This document shows, in pieces, positions 11,777-23,726 of a stretch of DNA of 64,000 nt. A program made the position numbers and the translations under genes. Positions within the stretch are counted from its first letter, which is position 1. Each line of letters begins with the position of its first letter. Below the pieces are notes generated by a model that was given only the letters and a program-made list of their open reading frames with translations, searched no databases and was not told where the DNA came from. The DNA is from Basidiobolus meristosporus CBS 931.73 (lineage: Eukaryota; Basidiobolomycota; Basidiobolomycetes; Basidiobolales; Basidiobolaceae). The stretch lies in assembly GCA_002104905.1 (NCBI GenBank), contig MCFE01000044.1:124001-188000 (forward strand), written 5' to 3'.

Positions 11777-13102
11777 TCAATGCTTTAACTTTTCGCCTAT
11801 AGTTTTCTCCAAAGCGCTTAGCATATGAGGATCCCCTTTTTTCCCGAAAATCTACGAATACACAGTTACTGAGAATCCAGGAGACACAAACGAACACTCA
11901 AGCTTAACTAACCTCAGTAATGAAATTTAGTACATTGATCTCCGTCAGCTCAACTTTTGCCCTGGGTCCCCATCGATACTCATACGAAGGTATCTCGTTA
12001 CTCTGGCTAGAGAAGTCTACATGATTGACCTGGCTCTTATCCAAATAGCCTTGCTTGATAAACTGTGTAACAAGCTGATCTATATCTCCAAACTCAGCAT
12101 GTTCTACACCCTCACAAATCGATAGGCGGCGTAGTGAATGTTTTAGCTGATCTGCAAATTCATTCAATGTTACTTGGATGTCTGAACCGATGCATGTCAA
12201 GTCTCTTTACCATCCGATAAGACACGATTGTTCACTAAGATGAGACTAAGTATCACCATTATTAGCCCCATTTGTTTCCGGTCTTTCCCCCAGTTAATAA
12301 ATCCTTCTTGTACAGGAAGGATATTTCGAAGTATGTATGCTTTTGTCGCTTGCTTGTCTTTCCCTAAGTTGGTGTGTCAGCAAGAGCAGGCTTGGGGATG
12401 CATTCTTGAGAGTGTGCATACCTTTTCTACCGCCGTTATTGAATTTTTCCTTGTTCGGGAGTTCCACAAGCTCCATACCAAACGTTTCTCTCAGCTTCTC
12501 CTGCGCTTTGTCAAATACCAGATGAAAAATACGACTATGTTCGTGTAAGACTATAGAAGGAAGGAATGTTTAGCAACATGTCACGATATCTCGCAAGGAG
12601 AAATTCTCATTCTACCCCGTCTATTGATATCCTCTCTTTTGAGAGGGGCTTTTCGGAATTCTGTACACAAAGCCAAACGAACCACGTCTTTCACTTTGCG
12701 TTCCAATTCCTTTAACAGTAAGTATTAGAAGTCGACAAATCATACAGGATGGAATCTAAAGAGTACAACCTCAGGCGAGAGATTTTGTGCTGCTTTTTCT
12801 GCCAAACGATATCTCGAGGGTTCAGCTTGTGTTTGAGAGCCATAATCTTCCTCATCGTCTAGTGTGTCCTTTCGAAACTGTGAATTCGTGGGAGTGTCAT
12901 AAGATTGAGAATGGCTACTATAGTCATTAATGTCGTCCTCGTCTTCCTAAAATCCAACCTGTTAATTTCTTGATTGGGCAGAAAAATTGCACCAAAAACA
13001 ATACAATTAAGGGCCTCTTGGCGCGTCTTTGGCTCTATCGGATTTTTGAGAGAAGGGTTAATAGTGGTTATATACATAATCTGTCAATGCAAACACTACC
13101 AT
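11777..13102 (-). CDS. NSE3: SMC5/6 complex subunit Nse3 (MAGE domain)
   Basis: Exons with consistent phase: 12770-12946, 12616-12709, 12422-12550, 12211-12363, 11913-12151 and 11777-11851. The MAGE homology domain is clear. A first winged helix has EDINRRVLHEHSRIFHLVF and FGMELVELPNK; a linker GLIMVILSLILVNNRVLSD leads to a second winged helix with FIKQGYLDKSQ and YEYRWGPRAKVEL. Nse3 pairs with Nse1 and the Nse4 kleisin in the SMC5/6 DNA-repair complex. The N-terminus is acidic and disordered. The first co-ordinate is uncertain because exon 12770-12946 begins in phase 0 with no Met. The neatest join is a one-codon exon at 13100-13102 (ATG followed by GTAGTG), giving about 289 aa; an alternative first exon starts at 13077. 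Confidence 0.85.
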
Positions 13103-13363
13103 GTTAAAGAAAAAGATATCCGGGTTTCTTGCCGAGTCAAAAATGAATAACAGACAAATCCGGCCTAAATTGATTTGTTTTTATTCAAAAGTATGTTTTC
13201 ATACATAACAAGGCTTGGATTGAAGAATGCATATAAATACATCTAGCATTTCATCAGTCGTGATAGGTGGGTGGGACGCAGTACTCTGAGCGATGTATTT
13301 CCAATGGTCTTTATTGAGTGCTTATAAAGCGAGTGAATAAAAACTATGCATCAACACAATAGT

Positions 13364-14722
13364 TTATTTTTTACTGTTGCTCTTTCCTAGCTTGTCGATC
13401 TTCTCAACTGATTTAATTACGCCAAGAGCGACAGTTTGACGCATATCACGAATGGCAAAACGTCCAAGAGGAGGATATTCTGCAAAGGTCTCAACACACA
13501 ATGGCTTGGTAGGAACCATCTTGATGATAGCGGCATCACCGGTTTTGATGAATTTGGGGGAATCTTCTATCTTCTTGCCTGTACGACGATCCAACTTCTC
13601 GAGAAGCTCTTGGAATCTGCAAGCAACATGGGCCGTATGACAGTCCACAATAGGTGAATATCCTGCACTAATCTCACCAGGATGATTAAGCACGATGACT
13701 TGTGCGTTGAAAGAAACCGTTTCTTTGGCAGGATCGTTGGAAGAATCAGAACAAACTTGTCCACGTCCAATACCCCGGGTGGAGACATCAGCAAGGTTGA
13801 AGCCAACAATGTCACCGGGCTTGCCCTCGGTAAGCTGTTCATTGTGCATTTCAACCGACTTGACGTCGGAGGTAATATTGGAAGGGGCGAATGTGACATT
13901 CATTCCAGGCTTAATCACACCAGTCTCTACGCGGCCAACAGGGACAGCACCAATACCCCCGATTTTATAGACATCTTGTAGTGGAAGTCGAAGTGGCTTA
14001 TCTTCAGGTCGGGCTGGAGGTTCAACAGAATCAATAGCATCCAAAAGAGTCAATCCATTACTAACACCGGCTTTGGTTTCTCTTTGCCAACCCTTATACC
14101 AAGACATATTTTCAGAGGGCTCAGTAATGTTGTCTCCATAGTAGCCCGAGATGGGAATGAATGGAACAGATTTGGGGTTGTAGCCAACTTTCTTTAGCAA
14201 CGTACTAAGTTCCTCAACGATCTTAGTGTAGCGAGCCTCGGACCAATTCTCCTGGTCCATCTTATTGCAAGCAACTATCAACTGCTTAACTCCCAGGGTA
14301 AAAGCTAGTAAAGCATGTTCACGAGTTTGTCCATCTTTGGAAATGCCTTTCTCAAACTCTCCAGTAGTAGAGTCTACAACGAGAACTGCGCAATCGGCTT
14401 GGGAGGTACCTGTTAGCATGTTTTTAATGAAATCCCGATGTCCAGGGGCATCGATCACCGAAATCTTGTGCTTCTCAGTCTCGAAATTTCCGAGACCAAT
14501 ATCAATAGTGATTCCACGTTCACGTTCAGACTTTAATTTGTCAAGGACCCAAGCGTATTTGAAGGAGCTTTTGCCTACTTCGGCAGCTTCCTTCTCATAT
14601 TTTTGGAGAGTTTCCGTATCAACACCACCACACTTGTAGATGAGATGGCCAGTGGTGGTAGATTTTCCTGAATCGACGTGGCCAATTATGACAACATTAA
14701 CATGGCTTTGCTCTTTTCCCAT
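13364..14722 (-). CDS. TEF1: divergent translation elongation factor EF-1alpha
   Basis: Uninterrupted 452-codon frame. All GTPase motifs are present: GHVDSGKST (P-loop), DAPGH, CNKMD and the guanine-binding region at SGYYGD. Domains 2 and 3 follow ([34 protein letters not shown]). Several normally invariant stretches differ: [17 protein letters not shown] where the family has [30 protein letters not shown] where [20 protein letters not shown] is usual; and a shortened C-terminus without the Lys-rich tail. EF-1alpha delivers aminoacyl-tRNA to the ribosome. The divergence suggests a paralogue or a demoted EF-1alpha in a lineage that also has EFL. No coding introns, unlike most neighbours, but two probable 5' UTR introns lie upstream. 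Confidence 0.92.
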   Translation of the reverse strand: MGKEQSHVNVVIIGHVDSGKSTTTGHLIYKCGGVDTETLQKYEKEAAEVGKSSFKYAWVLDKLKSERERGITIDIGLGNFETEKHKISVIDAPGHRDFIKNMLTGTSQADCAVLVVDSTTGEFEKGISKDGQTREHALLAFTLGVKQLIVACNKMDQENWSEARYTKIVEELSTLLKKVGYNPKSVPFIPISGYYGDNITEPSENMSWYKGWQRETKAGVSNGLTLLDAIDSVEPPARPEDKPLRLPLQDVYKIGGIGAVPVGRVETGVIKPGMNVTFAPSNITSDVKSVEMHNEQLTEGKPGDIVGFNLADVSTRGIGRGQVCSDSSNDPAKETVSFNAQVIVLNHPGEISAGYSPIVDCHTAHVACRFQELLEKLDRRTGKKIEDSPKFIKTGDAAIIKMVPTKPLCVETFAEYPPLGRFAIRDMRQTVALGVIKSVEKIDKLGKSNSKK

Positions 14723-15349
14723 TTTGTTTTAACGAAGACAATTAGCTAAGCTTGACTTATCCTCTATTATAAAAGTAAAAGCAGTATGTAAGTTAAGAGG
14801 TGGAAAGATACCAAGATGATGCCACCATAGGAGCCCCAACATACCTATGCCTTCAGGGAACTAGAAATATTATATAGACGTCAGTGAAATACACAGAACA
14901 CTCACCTTTCATAACTATTGAAAAAAATACCTGAAAAAAATGCGCACTGCGCTGCACTATTTTTGATCGTCCAGTATCTACCAAACCCAACAATCATGCA
15001 CAATATCCATGGACTCAAGGTCCCCAAATTCCGATCGGCTCCGACCAAGACTGTTATTGATAGTTATGTTGGTGTCAAATAAAATTCATGGTAATCTGTA
15101 TTCATATACTCAAAATTGGGTTTTGGTATATGATTGCTGAGATAATTCCTATGTTGATTAGCAGGATCCTTTCTGTGTGCAAACTTGTGCTATCTTTTGT
15201 CCTTTCGCAGGACAGGCTATTGTTCTATTTTGACAGAGTTGATAGGATTCTTCATGTAATTAGATTTCGACCATATTGAGAACCTATTATAAGATAATAC
15301 CCTTACTGCCGCTGACATTCTCTACTCGGTCATCAGTAAAACTTTAACC
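14723..15349. promoter_or_regulatory. divergent upstream region of EF-1alpha and REX3-like gene
   Basis: On the minus strand two intron-like segments sit in the presumed EF-1alpha leader: one from a GTATGT donor at 14844 to an AATAG acceptor at 14764, and one from a GTGAGT donor to a TTTCTAG acceptor further upstream (about 14860-14910). 5' UTR introns are common in fungal translation-factor genes. A T-rich tract lies just upstream. The plus-strand frame at 15088-15279 shows no motif. Confidence 0.45.
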
Positions 15350-17484
15350 ATGTTTGCTGGATCTGGCCACTTTCGTAAGCACCCTTGTCCTTACATTCCC
15401 AACTGCCCTAGAAATGAATACTGCGTATTCTCACATGTCCTGCCGCCTTCTAGACCACGAAAAAGTAAGTCGATATCTAAGCTAGATATCGTTGTCTTGA
15501 TATGTCTAGCTAACCTGTGCTTATTTTCTAGTTCAAAAGATTTCTCCGCCTGTTGCTCAAAACCCCAAGCCAAAAATTGCGAAGGCGTCGACTGAAACGA
15601 GTTTAGCGAAACAAATCCCAGGCTCCGACATAGCCAAGAGACCAAAGCCTAACTCTAGCCTAGCTACAGTGGCTTCGAAACCAGATAACAAGCCTACAAG
15701 AGGTATAGAGACTCTATATGCTTACTCTATGGTGTTTATATGTCGTGTCTAATTTCGATAACTATAGAAAAACCATCAGTCATATTGGTATCTAATATCG
15801 ATGTTCGAAATGTTGCGGTCAAGGAGCCTTCTAAGGTACCGCATTCTCTATTCATACAATACAAAAACTACGATTAACATCATACATACGCATTCAGCAT
15901 TCCCCAATCTTACCCGAGATTCATCTTACTTCTGGATCTGGTAAGCGTACTGCTCATGCTTCCGAGGTAACGTTAATCCAATTTCAGTATCTTGGAGGTA
16001 TGCATAACCGGCGGTTTATGAATTACATAGACTCCTCAAACTACGGGCCCACCTGTTCTTCCTATGGATCCTAGGTCACACACAAATCGCACAATGAGAC
16101 AATCAACAATGACCAAGTTTTACGAGCAATTTCAAAGAATCTACGCTCCCATCCAAAGTACACATCCCGGTTTACCCTCGGAGCATGCTCTACGCCAAGA
16201 GGCAGCTGTACATAGTAAATCTAACAAAGGATCTTATCGTAATGTCGCAGTTAACGTTTTGATGAGGTTGAAGAAGCGACCTGAAGCAACATCCAGCGAG
16301 GATGTAGGTATTGACGGTGAATGGGAACCACCAAAAGAATCCGTACCCGTTAAGTATGAAGACGCATTGCAATATATCCTCAGCGAGGAACAACTCGAAA
16401 GCATGGGCTATCCGGTACGGATTCCTGTGGCTGCTCCCGACTTGCAGACGGAGGAAGAAGAGAATAAGAAACAATGTGAAAGATGTAAAGCTACGTTCAC
16501 AATCAAGGAGACCCTTGAGCCGGCAGATATGTCCGCCTGCACCTATCACTTTGGTCGTTTACGCGTGAAGATGTCAAACGGTAATCGTCCCTGTACTTAT
16601 TTTCATTCCATAGAAGCGTCTAATGCGTGATATTAGGTGAAAAATTGAGAATTTACACATGTTGTAACGAAACACATGGGCATACAGGGTGTGTTCGTGG
16701 GCCACACGTCTTCAAGGATGACGATCTGGGTGTTTTACACAAGAAGATTCCATTTGTCGAAACTCCCGAAAAAAGCGGAGAGAGCAATGATTATCGCGAT
16801 ATTGTTGCCCTGGATTGTGAAATGGTGATTAGGGCAATCATTTGTACCATCTGTTTTTATACACACTAACCATCTGAGTACTCAGTGCTATACGACCGGT
16901 GGGTTTGAACTTACGAGATTGACAGTGATTGATGCACAGCTGAAAAGTGTCCTTGATGAATTGGTTATTCCGTACCATTCGATCATTGACTTGAACACCA
17001 GATTTAGGTAGGAGCCTTGTGGTACATTCCCTCTCCTGAGCAACCGTGCTTATATCTAATCCCAAATAGTGGAATCCATGACCTGTCCACTGCTAAATAC
17101 GATTTCGAGCAAATACGCAGCCGCCTGTTTCGTTATCTTCACAAAGATACCATCGTTGTTGGCCAAAGTTTAGAAAACGATTTTAAAGTGATGCGTATCA
17201 TACATAATAAGGTCGTCGATACGGCAGCTGTAAGTATTGCTCTGGTTTGTGGTGAGCCCACTCGTGCATGAGCTAACAAAATTTTGATATGGTAGCTGTT
17301 TCCGCATCCCAATGGTCTCCCGTATCGTTATTCACTAAAGCACCTCAGTGCCAAGTATATGAAGGTCTTTATTCAGGACAGTGAAGATGGACATGACTCT
17401 TATGAGGATTCCAAAGCATGTATGGACCTGCTTGCTTTGAAAATTCAAAAGGGGCCAAAGTTCGGGGTTGCTGGAAATGAGTAA
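15350..17484 (+). CDS. REX3: REXO1/Rex3-like 3'-5' RNA exonuclease
   Basis: Nine exons: 15350-15464, 15532-15702, 15768-15835, 15898-15966, 16031-16580, 16637-16824, 16886-17007, 17070-17229, 17296-17484; 543 aa. The N-terminus has a CCCH zinc finger (HPCPYIPNCPRNEYCVFSH). Centrally there is a zinc-binding stretch CERC...C, continuing YTCCNETHGHTGC. The C-terminus is a DEDDh exonuclease domain: VALDCEM supplies the first D and E, LENDFKVM the second D, and HDSYEDSKACMDL the final H and D. Members trim the 3' ends of snRNA, snoRNA and RNase MRP RNA. The last few residues are uncertain: the frame stops at GAG TAA, but an alternative donor at GTAAGC could add a short extra exon. Confidence 0.88.
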
Positions 17485-17871
17485 GCTTGATACCTACTAG
17501 TCCATCACACTACTCTATGCTTCTCTGTGAAATAGTCGCATTATAAGCATACTGGCGATGTTGGTCAGAAAAGAAAGTATCGGGTAAAGTGGAATCACTT
17601 TCCCTGGCGACTGAATCCTGGGAACTCGTATCCTATTGTACACCTGGCTCCCAACAACAATAGATAAACCTACTGATTTATAAATTTTGATTGCTTTTGT
17701 TACCATGAAATTACTTGAAAATTGGACGTTGCTTCAAGCCTAAATAATCCAAATATAGCAGGGAAATCGTCAAAATGGCATATTTTAATTCCCCATGTAA
17801 TTAATTCAGTAAGAAATAACCACAGCACAAGAGCCTGAAGTTGTCTTGCGAGTGCAAAAACCAGTGCACAA
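17485..17871. other. intergenic between REX3 and UBP8
   Basis: 387 bp of AT-rich sequence: presumed 3' UTR then promoter. Nothing further recognised, apart from a possible extra terminal exon of the exonuclease gene at its left end. Confidence 0.4.
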
Positions 17872-20186
17872 ATGTCGGTTGGATCTTTGGTGACCAGTTA
17901 CAATATATTTCACACTCCCGCCTCCGGTTGTGCCCATCTCGAATTGTGTAAAAATGAAGTGCTCGAAGCCTATAGAATTTTGGTTAGATATGTTTACCGA
18001 AGCCGCTATCGTGAAGCACTTTCTTTAGCTGAGACCGGGAAAAAGCTCCACCTAGAGGTACACTTGATAGCAGTGAATACCCCCGATAACCGACGTCTAG
18101 TCAATATTAACTTCTGCAACCACTCGTTTTCGTTAGCTGCCTGTTCCAATGTGTACAGATTGCCATTTCACGACGGGGCGCGTTCATGGTTGTCTGCATT
18201 GCTCGTATCTTGGTTGTTGGAATAGAAGTCATCTGCAAGTTCATTTGATTGACAAAGATCATATTTTCGGTATTTATCACAGTAAATGGGGAGCTTCCAA
18301 GGGCCGAGAGAATAACATAAGCTGTAGCTATGGATCTAAATAGGTTCACAGTATATTGCAACAACTGTAACGACTACATATATGACTTGGAGTTTGACCG
18401 TGTTCACGACGAAGAGAAACTCAGCGCATATAGAATAGTGGCCAAATATACAGGTATGCGCAGCGTCAAGGCTGAGTGAATACCTCCCTAGCTTTACACC
18501 TAGATACCCGCTAACATTTTTCCCAATGAAGAGCATCGAGTGGACTGCCCCAGATACACCGAATGGCGCCCAAACGAGCTCGAGATTGCAGCCTTGAGGA
18601 ATCAAGCTCAGCTGCGGAGATGTGAAGGTGGGTAGCAGAATTCCGACCCGTAGAGGCCAGTCAGAAGTAACAGTGTTTTCTTGCTAGGCTTGCGTGGTCT
18701 CCGTAATTTAGGCAGCACCTGTTTTATGAATGTTATCATCCAGGTATTCGTTCACAATCCATTGCTTCGAGCGTACTATCTGTGCGACAAACATGACGTC
18801 ACGGGATGCCCCAAGAAGCCTTGCCTTTCATGCGAGATGGACAAGTTGTTCAACGAAGTAAATAGCAACATTGGTGCTTTTGAAGCGTGACCTTGGCTAA
18901 AATTTTATCACGGTAGCTTTATTCGGGTAAGAAAGAACCGTATGGCCCGTGTACGTTTCTGCACTGCATGTGGCTTTCATCTACCGAATTGGCTGGGTAC
19001 GCCCAGCAGGATGCCCATGAGTTTTTCATATCTGCTCTGAATGAAATCCACACAAGCGCTGAAGGTAAGCGGATGCTATTTTACAGCCATAAACTAGAGA
19101 AGTATTAATGAATAGAGCGCAGGGAGTAAAAACCACGGCTGCCGCTGTATCATTCACCAAACGTTCGCCGGAATCCTTCAGTCAGATGTAACATGTCAGC
19201 GATGTGGAAATGTCACTACGGCATATGATCCAGTGCTAGATGTGTCTCTAGATGTAAAAGCCACTGCACGCAAGAAAAAATCATCGAAACGTGATGATGT
19301 CTCATATTCCTTGGTTGACTGCCTTAATAGATATACTAGCCCTGAAAAGCTAGGCCCAAGAGAATACAGTTGTAGTAAATGTGGCAACACCTTCCAAGTA
19401 AGTCATAGCTTGGTATCCAAGCCACACACTCTCTCAAACACACCTCACCCTATAGGAAGCTACGAAGCAACTCTCATTTAAAGCACTCCCGCCTGTACTA
19501 AGTATTCAGCTGAAGGTACTGCCGTGTATCACATTGCACTAGGAGCGCCATACTAACCGCCTACTCAACCCTTTCTCAGCGATTTGAACACACCTCTAGC
19601 GCTAGTAAAATTGAGAGCTTGATTCGGATCCCTTATGAATTAGACATGACACCCTTCACTCCAATGGGGCGCAATGCACGCAATGATAGACGTCTCGAGT
19701 AAGACAGCCTTTCTAACCTATCTAATCCATTGGCTAATCATCCAATTTAGACCCCCTCTTCCAAGCCTAAAGTATAAGTTGTTTGCAGTCGTGAACCACG
19801 AAGGAAAGCTCGATACCGGACATTATACCGTTGCGATACGGCATCGTGAGGAGGTACGTGTTCTCAGAAGAGAAGATTCATGCTCGTAGCGTTACTCAAG
19901 CAGCCGTTCCTTAGTGGTTCCGATTCGACGATCATATGGTAAAGCTGGCCCAACCCTCGGATATTGTCAGTAACAAAGCGTATGTGATCAATTTGTCATG
20001 CGCCATGCCGCAAATAGTAACCATTTTCGCAGGTATATGTGTTTTTACATCAAAGATGTGCTAGACTACGAGCCTCCTTATGTCGAACAAGAAGAGGCGG
20101 AGAAGGAGGAAGAGGTGGAGCTGAAGGGGTCCATTGGCTCGGCAATGGTCAACGATGAAACCGACATGGAGCTTGATTTTGTCTGA
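17872..20186 (+). CDS. UBP8: SAGA ubiquitin protease Ubp8 / USP22
   Basis: Twelve exons ending at 18057, 18269, 18453, 18627, 18857, 19064, 19397, 19515, 19698, 19853, 19979 and 20186; 544 aa. The N-terminal ZnF-UBP has C-A-H, MCTDCHFTTGRVHGCLHC, GCWNRSHLQVHLIDKDHIF and VYCNNCNDYIYD. The catalytic domain begins GLRGLRNLGSTCFMN, with nucleophile Cys and oxyanion-hole Asn five residues before it. It contains two CxxC zinc ribbons (CQRCGN, CSKCGN), YELDMTPF, the catalytic His in NHEGKLDTGHYTV and the Asp in WFRFDDHMV. Ubp8 removes ubiquitin from histone H2B within SAGA. The C-terminal 40 residues are an acidic tail. All phases close. Confidence 0.94.
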
Positions 20187-20466
20187 AGAGGAGGCAAGCA
20201 AAGCAAGCAAGCAATCCAATGTTGTTTAGTAACGCACACTTTTAGGCACCAAGATCGACAATCAATAAAATAAACAAGGCTATTCATACCAATGGAGATT
20301 AGGGCCCCTCATCGGATTTGGGGAAGGATTTTTTTTTGATGGAGAAATCATGTATAAAATTTTTTATCGTCATCGGGGGAATTCTCTCTCTTTTAACTTC
20401 CTGTTGGATCGTATTTTTTGATCCTTCCCACTTAATTGAATTCTCAAGGAAGAGAACTAATTCGTA

Positions 20467-21148
20467 ATGAGCACATTCGAAAAGGTTAATTATCGTCAAT
20501 TAATGGATGCATTTTGTTTGTATTATGGATAGACACTCACCCTCCTCTTGCATCTAGGTTGTTGTTATCGACGGTAGAGGCCATCTTCTTGGTCGCCTTG
20601 CTTCCATCATCTCCAAGCAAATCCTCAACGGCCAAAAGGTTGTTGTTGTCCGTTGCGAGGAGTTGAACGTCACCGGTTCTTTCTTCAGAAACAAGATTAA
20701 GTACCACGCTTTCCTCCGCAAGCGTTGTGTTGTCAACCCCTCCAAGGGCCCCTATCACTTCCGTGCTCCTTCCCGTATCCTCTGGCGTACTATCCGTGGT
20801 ATGATCCCCCACAAGACTGCCCGTGGTACCGCTGCCATGGAGCGCCTCAAGCTCTTCGAGGGTGTTCCTCCTCCTTATGACACCATGAAGCGCATGGTCG
20901 TCCCTGCCGCTCTTCGTGTCCTCCGCCTCAAGCCCGGACGCAAGTACACCACCATCAGCCGTTTGAGTTCCGAGGTTGGCTGGAAGTACGAGGATGTCGT
21001 CAAGAAGCTCGAAGAGAAGCGCAAGGTCAAGTCCAAGGCCTACTACGAACGCAAGAAGGCTCTCCTCAACTTGAAGACCAAGGCTGCTGCTGCCAAGGCC
21101 GAAGAGTTGAAGAGCGTCAACGAATCCTTGGCTGCCTATGGTTATTAA
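20467..21148 (+). CDS. RPL16: 60S ribosomal protein L16 (uL13)
   Basis: Two exons: 20467-20484 (MSTFEK) and 20558-21148, giving 202 aa. Motifs [41 protein letters not shown] and [12 protein letters not shown] match eukaryotic uL13. The C-terminal helix is Lys/Ala-rich. Codon third positions are strongly C-biased (GCC, AAG, CGC, CTC) compared with the AT-rich neighbours, as expected for a very highly expressed gene. The tiny first exon followed by an intron is usual for fungal ribosomal protein genes. A 205-codon antisense frame here is a shadow. Confidence 0.96.
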
Positions 21149-21364
21149 GTTCATGGCGTTTTTCTAGCCCTTTACACTCCAACAATCCCCGTTTGAATAA
21201 AAAGATTTCGGTTTACGTTTGGAATACAAAAGCTCGGTCTGGCTTGGTTTGATTAGTATTTTATTGATATTCGAGTAGTAGAACTTGAATAGACTAGAGG
21301 ATACGCAACTAATAATATATACACAACCGAATTCAATAGAGAACCTGTGCTTAGTCTACATAAT

Positions 21365-22243
21365 CTATATGAAGTACTCGGGTTTTTTGATGTTGATTCC
21401 ATACTCAGAGAGGGCAGCGGAGAGGTCGTCCATGGTGAGCACCGTCTTCTTGTCCTGTATTGGAAAGGGTGCTCAGCGACTACTACACGAGCCTTTCGTG
21501 AAAATAGGAATAGTACGTACTTTGGCGCCTAGCTTCTTCGCAGTATTTCCTTGCTGTACGAATTTTACAATACTGAAATGCGTCCGTGGCTATATCTGCG
21601 ATGAACTTCTGAGCGGCAAGTGCGAGTAAACGCTTACTACAATAAAACCAAGGCTCAGCTGCGTGCTGTCAAGTCATAATTAACCTGACTCGTATCTTAC
21701 ACTCGGATGTCGTCGCAGTCAAAGCCTGTTCTACCAAGGTAGTAATCTGTAACGGCATCAGGGATCTGGGTGAGAGAAGCGAGGTTAGAAAGTTTGCCGG
21801 ACTGCCTTCTCGGATTCGCGTGGTGTAGACAACTATCACGATGTAGGTATACTCACAATGGGCGTGTAGTGATCCATAAGTAACAAAAATTCTGCCAGGG
21901 TTTTGTTTTTTCTAAGCATTTCTTCATCCTTACGGGTCAACGGGGCATCGGGCTTTTCCTCCACGTTATCTTCATTTTTACTGGTTTCTTCTTGATCCTC
22001 ATCTTCCGCATTCTCCGTGTTCATCGGTTCTGCCTTAGTAGCTTCTTTTTCCTTCTCTTTTTCTTTCTCTTGAGTACTGATGGGTGTGGAGCGATCAGTT
22101 GCTGAATCAATATCCATAGCCACCGTCTCCTTCTCTTCTCCGGAGGCTACTTCCGAGTTTGAAGCCGAGTTCTCTTGCTGGAGCAGTTCGTTAGAGGAGA
22201 TTTCAGCATCGTTTTGTTTTAGAGCGGGTGAATTGGTATCCAT
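21365..22243 (-). CDS. TAF10: TFIID/SAGA subunit Taf10
   Basis: Exons 21857-22243, 21701-21765, 21521(or about 21555)-21636 and 21365-21454. The N-terminus is an acidic low-complexity stretch. The histone fold follows: LAEFLLLMDHYTPI, then IPDAVTDYYLGRTGF, then KRLLALAAQKFIADIATDAF, and finally DKKTVLTMDDLSAALSEYGI and KKPEYFI at the stop. The third and fourth exons do not join in frame with a GT donor at 21520. A GC donor (ACA|GCAAGG) restores phase exactly; a one-base error in an AAAA run is the alternative. Taf10 forms histone-fold pairs with Taf3/Taf8 in TFIID and Spt7 in SAGA. It diverges from ATG5 and lies 1.2 kb from UBP8, another SAGA gene. Confidence 0.88.
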
Positions 22244-22522
22244 ATTGACTATTCTAACCACTTTCGAGTCCTCAAGAAATAGCTAGTAGCAGTATGAGCA
22301 GATTTGTATATTTTCAGCATCCATGTAATAGCCTTTCAAAAGTTGATTCCTCAATCACGTGATATAGATTCATGTATTCTTGGCCACCATTTATGACCAA
22401 CTAATCTATTCTTAATTCCGCTTTCAGGATTACAAGTCAGCATCATACAATACAACGTACGCCTAATATTGCCTTCGCCAAACCTTGCCTATAAAGTCAG
22501 CAAAAGATAGATCAAGGGATTA
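22244..22522. promoter_or_regulatory. divergent promoter TAF10 / ATG5
   Basis: 279 bp separate two divergent start codons, so it must contain both promoters. An ATCACGTGAT palindrome (E-box type CACGTG core) lies near 22354-22363. Such sites bind bHLH factors in fungi; whether this one is used is unknown. Confidence 0.5.
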
Positions 22523-23726
22523 ATGAATGCGAACCAAGCTAGTTCCGAATTCACACATATCAACAATTCTTTCGTAAAACTAGTATGGGAAGGTGAAATC
22601 CCGATAGAATTTACTCTGGACCCTACCGATGCCGCTGCACTGAATACGCCTGTCCCTGAGCCACACTACGTTAGTACTCTCCAATATGGAGAACGCGTTC
22701 GAAGCCTGGCATTTCCCCTAACACTATCTTGCTTTGCAGGCACTGATTCGCCGCTGCTCTTATTTTCCACTAGTCACCGCAACAATTATCCGTCAACTTC
22801 TCGCACCCATAAGCGCCTTTGATGGCAAGGAAACTGACATTTGGTATTCTTGCAATAGAGTACCGTTGAAATGGTAATCACACACAACCTCCTATTTCAT
22901 CTAATACTTTGCTTACTGTGGAGTTCAGGAATTATCCAATTGGCCTACTCTACGACCTGGCCACAGCAACGTCCAACTTCAGCTCCGGTGCTCACGACGG
23001 TTCATTACCCTGGAAAGTGACAGTACACTGTAAAGAATACCCAGGAGACAAACTTATCCGTTCGCCTTCCTCAAATATGGCCAGGGACTATTTCATGTCG
23101 ATTATGAAAGAGGTATGGGACGGACAAGCGAACTGCAGACAGTCTACCAAGTGTATGCTAAACGTCTATATCCATCAGGCAGACTATCTCCGAAACGGCT
23201 CGACCAAGAAAGTGATGAATTTATCTAAACAAGATCAACTACAGCTGTGGGACAGCATAGTTGCAGGTATATCTTTGGATAATCTCAATCACAGCAGCGA
23301 CCAGGTCCTCACGCTCATTCATAGATAGCTTCGAGAATTTCTGGCTAGTCAATACGCAGCTGATCACCAATGATAACCAGCCCCCCAAACACGTTCCACT
23401 AAGGATATATTTACCCGCGGATTGCCCCATCTTGCAAGAGCCCATTACAGTATACAAAGACAGCGGTACGCATAGATTTGGATCTGCATTGGACTTCAAC
23501 CGTCCATTACTGATGGCACTATAACATTTTAGGTGAGGAATACACCATCGGCGAGATATTTATGCTTCTTCTTCCTGACCTATTTGACGGCCCGTCTCTG
23601 CCTAAGGCAAGTGCTGTGATACACGGGATCTCTCTCTCCCTAGATACTCCGTTACCTTGGCTCTATCAAAACTTGTCGTTTCCTGATAATTTTCTTCACA
23701 TTGTCATTACTCTCAATAATACTTAA
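22523..23726 (+). CDS. ATG5: autophagy protein Atg5
   Basis: Six exons: 22523-22669, 22740-22873, 22929-23112, 23179-23266, 23325-23465 and 23533-23726; 295 aa, close to yeast Atg5 (294). Conserved parts: VWEGEIPIEFTLDP at the N-terminus; RCSYFPLV; VPLKWNYPIGLLYDL; LPWKVTVH; ADYLRNGSTKKVMNLSK with the Lys region that receives Atg12; and the C-terminal LPWLYQNLSFPDNFLHIVI. Atg5 is conjugated to Atg12 and, with Atg16, promotes Atg8 lipidation during autophagosome growth. All phases are consistent; introns are 55-70 nt. Confidence 0.93.

Noticed and set aside
20537-21154. 205-codon minus-strand frame opposite RPL16
   Set aside because: A shadow of the highly codon-biased ribosomal gene; the plus frame encodes complete uL13.
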